From: Pycnococcus provasolii
Taxonomy: Eukaryota > Chlorophyta > Pseudoscourfieldiophyceae > Pseudoscourfieldiales
Length of the DNA: 64,000 nucleotides
Reading direction: 5' to 3'
NCBI GenBank assembly: GCA_049487715.1
Contig: CP150588.1
Coordinates: forward strand, 248,001-312,000
In this document: one piece after another, positions 36,621 through 46,700 of the stretch
How the letters are laid out: each line of letters begins with the position of its first letter
How positions within the stretch are numbered: position 1 is the stretch's first letter
Made by a program: the position numbers and the translations under genes
Notes under the pieces: generated by a model
The model's input: the letters and a program-made list of their open reading frames with translations, nothing else
Told to the model about the DNA's origin: nothing
Database searches by the model: none

Positions 36621-37976
36621 TTAAAATCCAGGTCTAATTTTGAGAGGAACGTTCACGGGCGCCCACTTGAGCATTTGGTGTGCGTCGACGCTCTGGCCAG
36701 GCGTAGGTAGCAACTTCTTCGTCGGCCCAAACTCATCGATCGTCTCCTGCATAGAGGGAATCGTCCCGCGCCCATGTGTGACCGTGAACATGTCCAAGGT
36801 GTTCGCGCTCGGACCGGGAGGATTGTTGCGACGCCCAAAGCGAGGAGGTGGAGGTGCCGGCGGATTCTCTGTGTCGTGAGCATACAGCGATCCTTCGCCG
36901 AGGTGCGCCCTTGGGTGCTCAGGTGCGGGAGGGTGCAGAGATCCGCGGCCACGTCCTCGATTCGGGTCGAAGCCATTCGTTCCGATCCACGAATCTTCGT
37001 GCCTGCCGCGGTCGTCGTACCCGCCGCAGCCGTGCCGCATCGTCTCGAGCATCTTCTTCGCCGTTCCCACGCTGTCGTGCACGCCGTGGCCCTTGCCCTT
37101 GAGCGGGTCAATGAGCGTGTGACCACACCAGCTGTCAAAACCTGCGATGCCCGCACGCTTCATCTGAGGTGCCAAAGGCAGCTTCTTCTGGCACAGCACG
37201 TCAAACAAGCCGTTCGTGCGCCGCACGTCCAAGTCGAGGGGCGGCGCAAGGCCCATCTTTCCCTTCGCGGGATCCACGAGCTTGTTGCCAAGCCAGCTGT
37301 CACTTCGCGTGTCGTACTCTTCCTGCGAGACGCTGTGCGCTTCCATGCGAGGCAGCGGCGGTTTCGCGGTGTATCCGAGCACGTCGTACATGCGCTGCCT
37401 ATTTCCGTGAGCGTGCATTCCGCTTCCTGGCCGTTTGCCCTCCGTGGGGTCGCAGTGCACGTTCCCCACCCAAGCGTCAGGCTCGCTTCTCTCCGCCTCG
37501 TGGTTTGGCAGTGTCTCCGTGTGCTGGAGCGTTCCGAAGAGGTTCTCCCTCCTTCGCGTTCCGCTGTGGTTCTGCACAGGTGGCCTGTTCTTGCCCACGC
37601 CTGGCCCGATACCCGGGACGAGCTTCAGTCCCGTTCGCGAGCTCGTGCGTTTGTCCGACTCCTTGGTGAACCTCGCCTTTTCGGGCGACGCGTGTCGGCC
37701 TCGGATGGGGCAAGGTGCGGTGGCCGTGAGTTCGCATATGCCCCATCCGTTTCGCGTCCACTTGTCGTAGTCGAGCCTCGTGTGTTGTCTGTACAGCTCC
37801 GCCTTGTCGTTTTCCGGCGGCAGGTTGAGCGGCGTGCGGTGCGTCATCGTCTCTCGCCTGTTGCGCACGTACCTTTCTTGTACGAGCGCGTCGTCTGGCA
37901 TCCTTCGCGAGCGCACGCGTTCCTTGTACAGCCTGCAGCTGTCTGACCACGACTTGGCCTCTGACGCGTACGGCAT
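36621..37976 (-). CDS. Unknown protein with four W/DP repeats
   Basis: 451 residues from the ATG at 37976 (MPYASEAKSWSD). Four degenerate repeats share D-(S/A)-W-x-G-x4-D-P-x2-G-(K/R): DAWVGNVHCDPTEGK, DSWLGNKLVDPAKGK, DSWCGHTLIDPLKGK and DSWIGTNGFDPNRGR. They are spaced about 55-75 residues apart and each is followed by a Gly/basic linker. The protein is basic, Pro- and Gly-rich, with no signal peptide, transmembrane segment or known domain. The N-terminal segment (YKERVRSRRMPDD) looks helical. The regular repeats suggest a structural or filament-decorating role (for example ciliary), but this is speculation. I do not recognise the family. Confidence 0.7.
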   Translation of the reverse strand: MPYASEAKSWSDSCRLYKERVRSRRMPDDALVQERYVRNRRETMTHRTPLNLPPENDKAELYRQHTRLDYDKWTRNGWGICELTATAPCPIRGRHASPEKARFTKESDKRTSSRTGLKLVPGIGPGVGKNRPPVQNHSGTRRRENLFGTLQHTETLPNHEAERSEPDAWVGNVHCDPTEGKRPGSGMHAHGNRQRMYDVLGYTAKPPLPRMEAHSVSQEEYDTRSDSWLGNKLVDPAKGKMGLAPPLDLDVRRTNGLFDVLCQKKLPLAPQMKRAGIAGFDSWCGHTLIDPLKGKGHGVHDSVGTAKKMLETMRHGCGGYDDRGRHEDSWIGTNGFDPNRGRGRGSLHPPAPEHPRAHLGEGSLYAHDTENPPAPPPPRFGRRNNPPGPSANTLDMFTVTHGRGTIPSMQETIDEFGPTKKLLPTPGQSVDAHQMLKWAPVNVPLKIRPGF

Positions 37977-38965
37977 GGTGGTGGTGGTGCTGTTGTTATC
38001 CTCTAGCTAGAAGATAGTAGGACGCACTGACGTACGTAACAGCGTATTGCTGTAGATACTGGTGGAGCTATATTCCCAATAGGCGCTACTTTATTGTTGT
38101 TGCTGTGCAATGTGCAAGAGCGTGCAAGTGCGTGATGGAGGGGAGCTCCGCCAACGAGCCGAGAGAATGAGGAGGTGGGGACGAGAAAACAGCGAGAACA
38201 GGAGGAGTTGATGGCCCCCTTGCTTGAACCCTTCCCTTCGTTCGGACTCTCCGGCCAAGAACAAGAACAACGCTTCGTTCGGCTAATCGGCGAGAACCCA
38301 TTATTGGCAAGTCGGCAATAGGGGGGGAAAGGCCTCTCGGAACTCGACCGGTTTCTTTCTGCTCAGCGATCGAGGACTTCCTCTTCTTCTCCTTCCGCCT
38401 CCTTCCCCCGACCATCCGCCTCCTTCCCCCGACCATCTGCCCCCGACCATATGCCTCCTTCCCCCGACCATCTTCCCCGCTCAGCGGTGCCGATCAGCGA
38501 TTCAGCGGTGCCATCACCTGGTGCCATCGGGGGGACATTTCACATAGGTACTTCTCCCAGGCTTCCCAGCCAACCTTGAGGGCTCATGCCCTTGAGCTCG
38601 TCGGAACGGTGCTTGTGACCTGCTTGTGATTGCCATCTCGTCTCGTCGCGTCTCGTCTCGTCTCGAAGTCGCGATCAGCCGGTTGTTGTGGATTTTGCAC
38701 CGATGCTGTGTTCCCTCGCCACGGGCAATATGTAAGCTTAGGTGGCTGGCCACTATGGTAAACTGGTAAAGGTAAGTCGTTCAGCTTGCTACAACGTCGT
38801 GCTTCGTGGCGTCATGCCTTTACCCAAGAGGTGAGTACGACACGAAGTGCCTTTTTCCCCTCTTACAGCTATGGTAAGTTAGTAACCAAACCATACGTAG
38901 TAAGCTTACAGTAGACAAAAACAAACAAATGTGACACATACAGTATATTAAAAAAAGATAAAGTT
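37977..38965. other. Intergenic region with short tandem repeats
   Basis: About 1 kb. Four CTTCCCCCGACCAT-like units, a CCGCCTCCTTCCCCCGACCAT repeat, lie at about 38389-38478. TCAGCGGTGCC duplicates lie near 38483-38515 and TCTCG repeats at about 38637-38665. No gene is supported. Confidence 0.5.
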
Positions 38966-40012
38966 TCAAAACACTTTCGCCAAGAAGGCGTTCGCGCACT
39001 GCGCGACCACCTCGCCGCCGACGGACGTGAGATGTACGAGGTCGTGCGTATAGTACAAGCCTCGCGACGCGCCAATCTTGTCCCAAGAGTCGCCGAGAAA
39101 CCAGTGCCTCAGCACGGAGACGACTGTGCAAACCTCGAACTTTTTCGCGGAGAACGGAACCACATCCTTGAGCGCGTCTTTGCCAACCAAGGCGGACATC
39201 TCAGCACGCAGGTCGACGCTCACGATCGAAGCCTTCGCGTCGCACCGCGCGACGGCGGCACGGTACGCCCGAGGAAAGGCGGCTAGGAACGACCCGTCGC
39301 CGTCCACTGGCAGTGCCTCGCCTAGTCCAGGTGGTGAGAGAAACAACGTTCCGGTCCCGAGCGGCACGAGCGCGTCCAGCAGAGACACCAACGCGCTTTC
39401 GAGTGTCGCAAGCGTTGGGGCATCCTTGCGCATCCATCCTTTGTTGACGCGGTAGTTCTCGAGCATGTGCTTTGACGTTGCGGCGATGATGTCGTTTGCG
39501 CCGATGAGCACGACGGTTGCGAACGGCACGTTCGAAGCCTTGCACTTCCTTGCGAGCTCTTTGATTCTCGGCGCGCGCGATATCGCGTTGATGCTGAGGT
39601 CCCCGTTTCTCGCTTCGCGTATGCACATGACGCGTGGGTTGCGGGACTGCACGCGGCTGACCCAGTCGTCGCTGACAGATCCAGTCGTGAGACTGTCGCC
39701 GACAAACACGCACACTTTTCTGTATGAGATTTTGTTCACTGGCGCGTCCTTCCATCGCACCGTTCCGTCGGAAAGGACTTCAACGTCGTCGCACGAAGGC
39801 CCGACGTGAAACACGCGTTCGAATCCCATGCCTATGTAGAACGCGACGGCGAGCGCGGCTGCGCCGTACGCACGTATCGCGTGCGTGGACAAAACGACGG
39901 CGATGGCGATTGCGGCGACGGGCGCACACTTTTCCAGTCGTTTGGCTTTGAGCGCGCATCCGTACTTGACGTATCCGGCTACGCGGTGGCGCACGTACGC
40001 CAAAGCGTGCAT
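38966..40012 (-). CDS. Membrane-anchored GDSL/SGNH-hydrolase-like protein
   Basis: 348 residues from the ATG at 40012. An N-terminal hydrophobic region (VAAIAIAVVLSTHAIRAYGAAALAVAF, about residues 33-60) gives one or two membrane segments. The SGNH fold is visible: block I VFVGDSLTTG with the nucleophile Ser, a RNGDLSIN segment in place of block II, block III LIGANDII with the oxyanion Asn, and block V DLVHLTSVGG with the Asp/His pair. The family includes esterases, lipases and sugar O-acyl esterases. The lumenal or extracellular orientation and the substrate are unknown. It is divergent from the PIP-box gene, with only 109 bp between starts. Confidence 0.75.
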   Translation of the reverse strand: MHALAYVRHRVAGYVKYGCALKAKRLEKCAPVAAIAIAVVLSTHAIRAYGAAALAVAFYIGMGFERVFHVGPSCDDVEVLSDGTVRWKDAPVNKISYRKVCVFVGDSLTTGSVSDDWVSRVQSRNPRVMCIREARNGDLSINAISRAPRIKELARKCKASNVPFATVVLIGANDIIAATSKHMLENYRVNKGWMRKDAPTLATLESALVSLLDALVPLGTGTLFLSPPGLGEALPVDGDGSFLAAFPRAYRAAVARCDAKASIVSVDLRAEMSALVGKDALKDVVPFSAKKFEVCTVVSVLRHWFLGDSWDKIGASRGLYYTHDLVHLTSVGGEVVAQCANAFLAKVF

Positions 40013-40121
40013 GCTTTACACTTGTGATTTTTTCCCTCCTTCCCCTCCGGCTGCCCGTCCGGGGATAACATGGGTCCCTCCCTTCCCGCGCGATATTTTT
40101 GGAAGCTCTTCGAGTCTTGGT
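40013..40121. promoter_or_regulatory. Compact bidirectional promoter (109 bp)
   Basis: The start codons of the GDSL-like and PIP-box genes are only 109 bp apart and divergent, so both 5' UTRs and promoters share this space. A TATTTTTGG stretch lies near 40093. No other site is recognised. Confidence 0.5.
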
Positions 40122-41516
40122 ATGCCGCAGAGCACGCTGCGCGCCTTCTTCAACAGCGCCATGCAAGACCTCCAGAGCATGCAGGTTGCTCGTCAAAAGG
40201 CCGAATCCCTCGCTAAGGCTAACGGGGGAAAACAACCGTCCAGCAGTGGTGGTGCAGGTGCTGGCTCTAGCTCATCGGCAGTTGGCAAGCGCAAGCGTGC
40301 TGGTGACGCGACTTCTACGAAAAAGGCGAAGGCAGGAGGTATGCCGTTCGCCAAGGGATGCACCGAAGTACCGCTGCCCGACGCGGAGTACACTGACCAG
40401 TGCTACGCTTTCGCGCGACCAGGCAAGATGGCTGAGAAAGAGGAGGTGCTGGTAACCGGCGCGGACGTCGTGGCCATGGCAGACACGCCGAAGATGATGG
40501 GCAAGTTTGAGCGGGATTGCTTCGCCGTCTTGCCTGATGCCGACGGCGACCATGTCGTCGAGCTAGTTCCAAAAGATGAAAAGGCGGTTTGGCCGAATTT
40601 GTGTCGCGGCGTGCGCGTGCGCCGAGTCGCTTCGCTCGAGCAGCAAGTGGGCGACACGCTGTGGCTGGACGTGCCCGAAAACGCACCAGGACAACAAGCG
40701 CGCTACACAGACGGCCTGCGTGAGGTGGCGACCGCCGCCGCCGACACGCCGAAAGGCACCGCGAACATCGCAGTGAGCTCAAAAGGAGTCGTTTGGCTCA
40801 TCGAGGCGTCGAAGGAGGCGGGCATGAGCGTGATGGCGCGCATCGACCTTAGCACGCTTCCCGAGGGCGACTCGCCGTGTCAGAAGTACTTCAAGAACGA
40901 GTCCAAGCTCGACGAAGCGCCGAAAGTTGCGCTGTGGGGCGGTGGTGGCGTATGTGTCATTGGATTCAAACACTGCAGGACGGTGTACTTTGTCGGCGCA
41001 AGGGCTGGCGATCAACTCGGCAAGGTGTTGCACTCCAGCCTTGTCGTCGACGGCGGCAAAGTGAGTGAAAAGCACGGAATTCTCGCGATGGCGGTGTCTG
41101 AGACCGCCGCGTCAACGCCGAGCGTGTTTGCCACTACATCCGTCGGAGGGCTCTTCCGCATGTCCTTGCTTTCCTGCTTCGGGTCCGCCGCCGCGGGTAC
41201 GTCTCCTGCGTCGATTGAGGATGGCATAGAGTGCGTCACGTGCGTTAAGGGCAAGCACGCGTACCCCTTCTTCATGGTTGTGAGCGACGTCGGCGTCGTC
41301 GCCACCGCGTCGCAGAGCAGCACGGATGTGACTTTGTGGAACGCACGCGCGGAGGGCGGCTTGAAGAAGCTGAAGGTGGTCAAGGCGTACCCTAAGTGGG
41401 ACCGCTTGTACCAGCACGAGCTCATGGGCGTGGCTTTGAGCGCGGACGGCACGCGTTTGGCGGTGAAGTGCAGCACCGTCGACCCCCCGCTGCACAAGGT
41501 GTTCGTCTCCCACTAA
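40122..41516 (+). CDS. Unknown nuclear protein with N-terminal PIP box and beta-propeller-like C-terminus
   Basis: 464 residues from the ATG at 40122. The frame is open upstream to 39885 across the divergent promoter, so the internal ATG is chosen. Residues 3-10, QSTLRAFF, fit the PCNA-interacting PIP box Q-x2-(L/I/M)-x2-(F/Y)(F/Y). A Ser/Gly-rich linker and a basic nuclear-localisation stretch (GKRKRAG...STKKAKAG) follow. The rest is a folded region with repeated beta-type segments (VAVSSKGVVWLIEAS-like, VCVIGFKHCRTVYFVGA, GVALSADGTRLAVKCS), suggesting a WD40-like propeller. I do not recognise an orthologue. The N-terminal PIP box recalls MSH6, DNA ligase I and other replication factors, hinting at a replication or repair role. 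Confidence 0.7.
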   Translation: MPQSTLRAFFNSAMQDLQSMQVARQKAESLAKANGGKQPSSSGGAGAGSSSSAVGKRKRAGDATSTKKAKAGGMPFAKGCTEVPLPDAEYTDQCYAFARPGKMAEKEEVLVTGADVVAMADTPKMMGKFERDCFAVLPDADGDHVVELVPKDEKAVWPNLCRGVRVRRVASLEQQVGDTLWLDVPENAPGQQARYTDGLREVATAAADTPKGTANIAVSSKGVVWLIEASKEAGMSVMARIDLSTLPEGDSPCQKYFKNESKLDEAPKVALWGGGGVCVIGFKHCRTVYFVGARAGDQLGKVLHSSLVVDGGKVSEKHGILAMAVSETAASTPSVFATTSVGGLFRMSLLSCFGSAAAGTSPASIEDGIECVTCVKGKHAYPFFMVVSDVGVVATASQSSTDVTLWNARAEGGLKKLKVVKAYPKWDRLYQHELMGVALSADGTRLAVKCSTVDPPLHKVFVSH

Positions 41517-41744
41517 CTAATGAGTCATGCATGACTCACTCAACAAGTAAACTTAACAAATTAAACTTTTCTAAAAATAGGTTCATGGTAACGCAGTGCA
41601 AGTGCAGTGCATCTTTAGAACTCGTGCATGGGCTGGAAAGCTATATAAGAGTTGATGTACTGTACCGTAACTACTTATGTGACCAGTGGGACTACTAAGG
41701 TTACCTACTATAGTGCTCACCCTTAGCCCTTAACCCTTAACCCT

Positions 41745-41777
<33 letters not shown>

Positions 41778-42146
41778 GCCCTAACCCTAACAGCCCACGC
41801 CCTGTCTCCTGTATCCTGTTTCCTGTTCCTTGTTTAGCGGGATCCATCCGCTCAAAGGGAGACTCGCCCGGATGGATGGTAACGGGAAAAGGCTAGGCTA
41901 TGATACAACCAGTACTAGGAACCGACCTAACCCCTAACCCCTAAACCCTGCCAATCCTCCCTGGAATCCACTGGAATCCTGGATGGCTCTTCTCTTTCGT
42001 TTCGTTGAATATGTTGTTGTAATTGGGGATCCTCCCTTAGATGGTAAATGCTTGGTGAGGGCCATTGAATTGGGCGCGTTCCCCCCCCTCCTCCCTTCCT
42101 CCCTCCCGATCTCCATCTCCATCTTAAGCTGTGCGCCTTAAGAAAG
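41517..42146. other. Intergenic region with telomere-like repeats
   Basis: Holds the interstitial telomeric array (separate entry), a second small patch CCTAACCCCTAACCCCTAAA at about 41926-41946, and a C-rich stretch before the next start. No gene is seen. Confidence 0.5.
41720..41790. repeat. Interstitial telomere-like array
   Basis: A degenerate array: three CCCTTAA units, two CCCTAA, one CCCTAAA, then CCCTAA, CCCTAG and two CCCTAA. It mixes the TTAGGG and TTTAGGG telomere types and lies inside gene-rich DNA. Confidence 0.85.
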
Positions 42147-42990
42147 ATGGGCGACTCCTCCTCCTCCGATGCCGGGGGTTCTTCTACGGGGCGCAAGATG
42201 GGCCCGTGGGTCGGTATTTTGTTAGCGATCGGCGTCGGCATGTACTTCTACTTCACGTGTGCCTCGCACAGCAAGCAGCACGAAGAGGAGTACCAGCGGG
42301 TCATACACGCGTACGAGGAGGCGATCTTCCACAAAAAAGTTGAGGTGTACAAGCAGGAGTTTAAGCAGAAGTACGCACTTTGTGTTCTTGTTTGTTTGTT
42401 TGTTTTTTATGCACGTATACATCCTTTTTCAAAGAAAACGTCGTACTCACTTACTTTCCCAACTTTTTCGTTTTTTTTTCCTCGTTGAAAAAACAAATAT
42501 TCACAGGGAGATGCAGCTTCGCGAGGAGCTGAAGGAGCGTGAACGGCTGGGTGAGGAGCTCAAGAAGGCGAACGCGCAGATCGAAGTGGCGAACGGTGAG
42601 CTCACGAAGGCGAACAAAATCATCGAGGACGAGGCGGCAGCCATCGCGGAGTGGAAGACGAAGGTGGACATGGAAAGCAAGACGGTCACGGACTTGACGA
42701 ACCAGCTGAAGGATAAGCAGAACGAAACGGAGTACCTCGTGCGTGAGGTGAAAATGCTCAGCGACTACGCAAAGCGCAAGGACTCTGCACTCGGGCTCGT
42801 GATGGGAACGCTCTCCAAGACGGAGAAGGCGAAGACGGAGGCGCAGGCGCAGGCGGACGCGCTCGCGACGGCGAAAGTTGAGGGCGGTGGTGAGGAGGAG
42901 AAGAAGGAGGAGGAGGAAAAGAAGGAGGGTGAACGTCGCCGCCTGCGACGACTTCGCTGGACCGCCGCCGCGACGGCGCGAGGCGAGTGA
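42147..42990 (+). CDS. Single-pass membrane coiled-coil protein (two exons)
   Basis: Exon 1 is 42147-42370 and exon 2 is 42507-42990, giving 235 residues. A short Ser/Gly-rich N-terminus precedes one transmembrane helix (WVGILLAIGVGMYFYFTCA, about residues 21-39). A long charged coiled coil follows (LREELKERERLGEELKKAN, then heptad-like sequence to about residue 185), ending in a Lys/Glu block and an Arg-rich tail. It should be a tail-out scaffold or tether on an internal membrane. No family is recognised. Splicing joins FKQK to EMQLREEL in one continuous helix, which supports the intron. Convergent with the LTO1-like gene 103 bp away. Confidence 0.75.
42371..42506 (+). other. Intron of the coiled-coil gene (136 nt)
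   Basis: The donor is GTACGC after AAGCAGAA and the acceptor is ..TATTCACAG before GGAGATGC. T-rich, unlike the exons. The split Lys codon (AA|G) keeps the coiled coil in frame. Confidence 0.85.
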
Positions 42991-43093
42991 ACATTTAATT
43001 TTAACATTTAAAAAGCACAACACACAAATAAAAAAAAAACAAAGTTTACAAAGCCTTGAGCGACGCAAGCCGTCCCGACGTCTCCGGCACTTT

Positions 43094-43570
43094 TTAAAAG
43101 AGGTCGTCGCCAGGCGCATCGACAGGCCCAAGCGAGTCAGCGGCGTGTTTCGGCCAGATTCTCAGCTCCTCCGCCGCACCGCCAGCGACGGCTCGCACGA
43201 GCGCATCGTACCTCCGTCTGCTCTCGAACAGTTTCGGGAAAAACAAGTCGTCATCCACGCCAAGAACACGCAGTGCGTCCACGGACCTTGCAAACCGCTC
43301 GAACGCCTGCTTAGATGCCGCGGAAACATCCCAATTCGCGGCGGCATGTGCACCCTTCGTGACAAGCTGCTCATAGAAACCCGCCTCTGCCCCTGCGGCG
43401 AATGCGCGCGATGCGCCCTGCCCATAAGCCTGCACGGCGCCGCCTTTCGCGAGCCCGTAGCCAAATCCCTTCGCATACCCGTCAGAGACGATCGCAGCCT
43501 GCGCGTCTTCCGCCTCTTCGAGCGTATCCGGCACCTTCGCACCGGCGCCGTCGCTGAAGTCGGCGGGCAT
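43094..43570 (-). CDS. LTO1/ORAOV1-like protein (deca-GX3 motif)
   Basis: 158 residues from the ATG at 43570 (MPADFSDGAG). The frame is open to 43672, but the extension lacks protein character. The diagnostic feature is a Gly-every-fourth-residue stretch ending in E-x-G-F-Y (DGYAKGFGYGLAKGG...GAEAGFYEQLV, about residues 33-75). This is the deca-GX3 motif of YAE1/LTO1 proteins. LTO1 with YAE1 recruits the cytosolic iron-sulphur assembly machinery to the ribosome-recycling ATPase ABCE1/Rli1. The length fits LTO1 (about 137-160). The C-terminus lacks the usual Trp-ending signature as far as I can see (it ends GDDLF), so the call is moderate. Confidence 0.6.
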   Translation of the reverse strand: MPADFSDGAGAKVPDTLEEAEDAQAAIVSDGYAKGFGYGLAKGGAVQAYGQGASRAFAAGAEAGFYEQLVTKGAHAAANWDVSAASKQAFERFARSVDALRVLGVDDDLFFPKLFESRRRYDALVRAVAGGAAEELRIWPKHAADSLGPVDAPGDDLF

Positions 43571-43824
43571 TCGACGAGCTGAAAGACTGAAAGAAGAATG
43601 AGCTCGATACAAATTCCCCGACCTCGAAGTTCGAACACCAAACCCCGATTTGATTTCCGCATCTCTCTCCAATTATTCTGCATACGGTAGAAACCTGAAG
43701 AAGTTTTATTACTATTTCGTATGCTTCGTATGCTTTGGCGGCGCGGTAAAGCAAAGCGGGCTGCGACGACAGCAGGTCGGTCACGCCCAAGTGAAGTGTG
43801 CGCCATTTTCTTCCGCCCCCCTGC

Positions 43825-45880
43825 TTAGTTCCACGCATCGCTCGCACCACCCCCGCCGTAGCCACCTCCGCCGTGATAGCCACCTCCTCCTCCGTAGCCA
43901 CCTCCTCCGTAGCCACCTCCTCCGTAGCCGCCGCCTCCGTAGCCACCACCTCCGTAGCCGCCGCCGCCACCACCACCGTCGCGGCGGAAGTCACGTCCGC
44001 CGAAGCGGTTTCCGCCTCGTCCGCCACCACCACGGCGGCCTCCACCACCGCTGCCGAAGCGGCTTGTTGCCGCCATGTTCCTCAGCCAGTCAGGCACATC
44101 CTGCTTCGCCTCCTCCATGAGCTCAGAAAGCGACCTTGCGATAGGGCCATCCTTGTCGCAGAAGAACGCCGTCGCCAGTCCCTTTTTACCCGCACGTCCT
44201 GTACGTCCGATGCGGTGCACGTAGTCGTCAATGTCGCTCGGCAGGTCGTAGTTCACGACGTGCGTGACGTGCGGAATGTCGAGACCGCGCGCGGCGACGT
44301 CCGTGGCGACCAAATACGGCGTGTGTCCGCTCTTGAAGGATCGCAGCGCCGCCTCACGCTCCTGCTGCGTGCGATCGCCGTGAATTGACGTCGCGGGGAA
44401 TCGGTTGCGGCACAAATAGTCCTCGAGAGAGTCAGCGCCACGCTTCGTCTCAACGAAAATCAACGTGAGTCCTGGAACCGCGCTGATCATCTCCATGAGA
44501 ACGTCGCGTTTGTTGTCAATCGGAACGTACTCCACCTTTTGCACGATCAAGTCGGTGGACGATCCCACGCGGCCAACCGTCAGGAAGACGTAGTTGTGCA
44601 GGAAGTCCGACGCCATGCGCTGAATCTCTCGCGGGAACGTTGCGCTGAACAGCATTGTCTGACGTTCACCCGCCGGCGGCATGCCCTGGCGTTCGACAAT
44701 GTCTCGAATCTGAGGCTCGAATCCCATGTCCAGCATTCGGTCCGCCTCGTCGAGTGCGAGGTATCTCACGCTCTCCAGGGAGACGCGCGCGCGATCGATG
44801 AGGTCGCTTAGTCGCCCTGGCGTCGCGACGAGGATGTCGCACCCGCGCTCCATCTCGCGAAGCTGCTGTCCGACAGGCGCACCTCCGTAAACCACCACGG
44901 CGCGAAGACCCGTCTGGTACGAGAACTTCCGCGTTTCCTCCCAGATCTGGCTCGACAGCTCTCGCGTGGGACTCAGCACGAGCGCGAGCGGGAACGCCTT
45001 TCGCCCTCGGGGTGCAGGCGGCGCACCGGAGCGCAGGATGCCGGTGATGATGGGGAACATGAACCCCGCCGTCTTTCCCGATCCCGTCTGCGCGCACGCC
45101 ATGAGGTCGCGCTGTGCGAGGCAGATGGGGATGGAGTGCTTCTGCACGGGCGTGGGCTTCGAGTACTTGCACCGCTTGATGTTGGCGACGAGCGACTCAG
45201 GCAGCTCGACGTCGGCGAAGGTGTTCAATCCGGGCGGCACATCCTCGCCTGACGTTTCAACGGGGATGTCCTCGTATGCGTCGAAGTTGATTCCTGTCGA
45301 CTCTCCGGTGAATATGTTGTCGTCAGCCTCCTGTCGTTCCTTGTCAGCGGTTGCGAACGGATCTTCCTCCCGCCCTCTCCATCCGCCACCGCCGCCGCCG
45401 CCTCCTCCGAATCCTCCACCACCTCCTCCTCGTCGGTCGTCGCGTCCTCCCCATCCTCCTCCTCCTCCTCCTCCTCGTCGGTCGTCCCATCCGCCTCCTC
45501 GTTCTCCTCCTCCTCCTCCTCCTCGTCGGTCGCCGCCGTCACGGCCACCCCATCCCTCCTCCGTAGTCGCCACCACCTCCTCCTCCTCCTCTTCCTCCTC
45601 CTCCTCCTCCACGTCTGTCGTTGAATCCGCCCCCTCCTCCTCGTCCTCCTCCTGCGTACCTGGGATCGCCCCCGCCCCCTCCCCCCCCTCGTGCGTCAGG
45701 CGGCGGCGGCCCTCCCGGCGCCCCTCCTGCTCCCCCTCCCCCTCCCGATGGCGGTCTGTTTCGCAGGTGAGGAGGCACGTACGATCGCGATCCACCACCA
45801 CCACCCCCACCACTATTAGGCGCTGCAGGCTGGTTCTGTTCCGGAACAGGCGCTGACACGTCGTCGGCCCACGCGCTCAT
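43825..45880 (-). CDS. DDX3/Ded1-type DEAD-box RNA helicase, with an apparent one-base frameshift
   Basis: An ATP-dependent RNA helicase of translation initiation and mRNP remodelling. The N-terminus from the ATG at 45880 (MSAWADDV, then [11 protein letters not shown]) is typical of DDX3/Ded1, followed by RGG-rich sequence. That frame ends in a stop at 45539. The rest ([13 protein letters not shown].. onwards) is one base over, so a single extra base near 45545-45560 separates them. The span has 3n+1 bases, and removing one gives about 684 residues. Core motifs are intact: a Q motif near [48 protein letters not shown] and HRIGRTGR. The C-terminus is RGG/GGYGGG-rich with a terminal DAWN. Confidence 0.92.
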
Positions 45881-46700
45881 TATGGTACTACTGTTATTTG
45901 AAGGTGTGAAGGTAATTACCTAATCACCTCGTTCACTAGAGGTGTGTTGTTGTTGTGGTGCGATGGGAAGGGACGGGATGTTGCCTGAACACCTGATGGG
46001 TCCCGACGGAGGGACGGAGGGGGAGGGAGGGGCGTGGTTCTGAATGCCGCCGCCTCTTCCTTCCACGACGAGGGAGGCCTCAGGGACGCGGCGAGAGGCT
46101 CGTTTTATTCCCTTCATTGGTCAGGGCCCAGCCGCCCAGGGAACTGGCCCCCTGGCTGGGGGGGCTGGGGGGGAACGCCAAAAGGAGGGGGGCGGGAGAA
46201 CCAGAAGGGGGGGGAATGACCTAGATTTCGCCAGACGTTTGTTTGGTGCATTGGGCTTCCCGTTCGGGTACCACTGTTGGTGCTGTGCTCACAACTTCTC
46301 GCCGCCTCTTTCCTCCTTCGTCGTTTCTCTCCTCCCTTCTCTTCTTTTTCGTCGTTTCTCTTTGTCGTCGTCGTTTTTGGCCTTTCTTTTTCGTTTTTTC
46401 CCCCTCCTCCTCCCCTCCTCCTCATCGGTGTTTGCACGATAGAACCCCAGGGGTGTTATTTTTTAAGGTCCTTCTGCGGCAATACTCGCCTTCTGTCGTC
46501 GCCGGCCTCATCAGGACTACCTACGATAGGGTAGTTATTGTATGTGCTCCGACAGAGTATGTACAGGGCGACATTTGGGCGAGTCGTGTCGGACTTCCTC
46601 GTGAAGGAGGCGGAGAGAAATAGTCTACGATAGTGGTATGTAAGCATTTCTCGCTGTTGTTGTTGTTGAGTTCCGCTGGCTGGTACAGTACTGTACAGTA
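45881..46700. other. Intergenic region upstream of the helicase
   Basis: About 820 bp with purine- and pyrimidine-rich stretches (GGGGGG runs near 46160-46215; TTTCTCCTCC runs at 46310-46430). A TACAGTACTGTACAGTA block borders the first MITE-like unit. No gene is seen. Confidence 0.45.

Noticed and set aside
39815-39835. tRNA T-loop-like GTTCGAATCCC
   Set aside because: It lies inside the GDSL-like coding region and no cloverleaf can be drawn around it.
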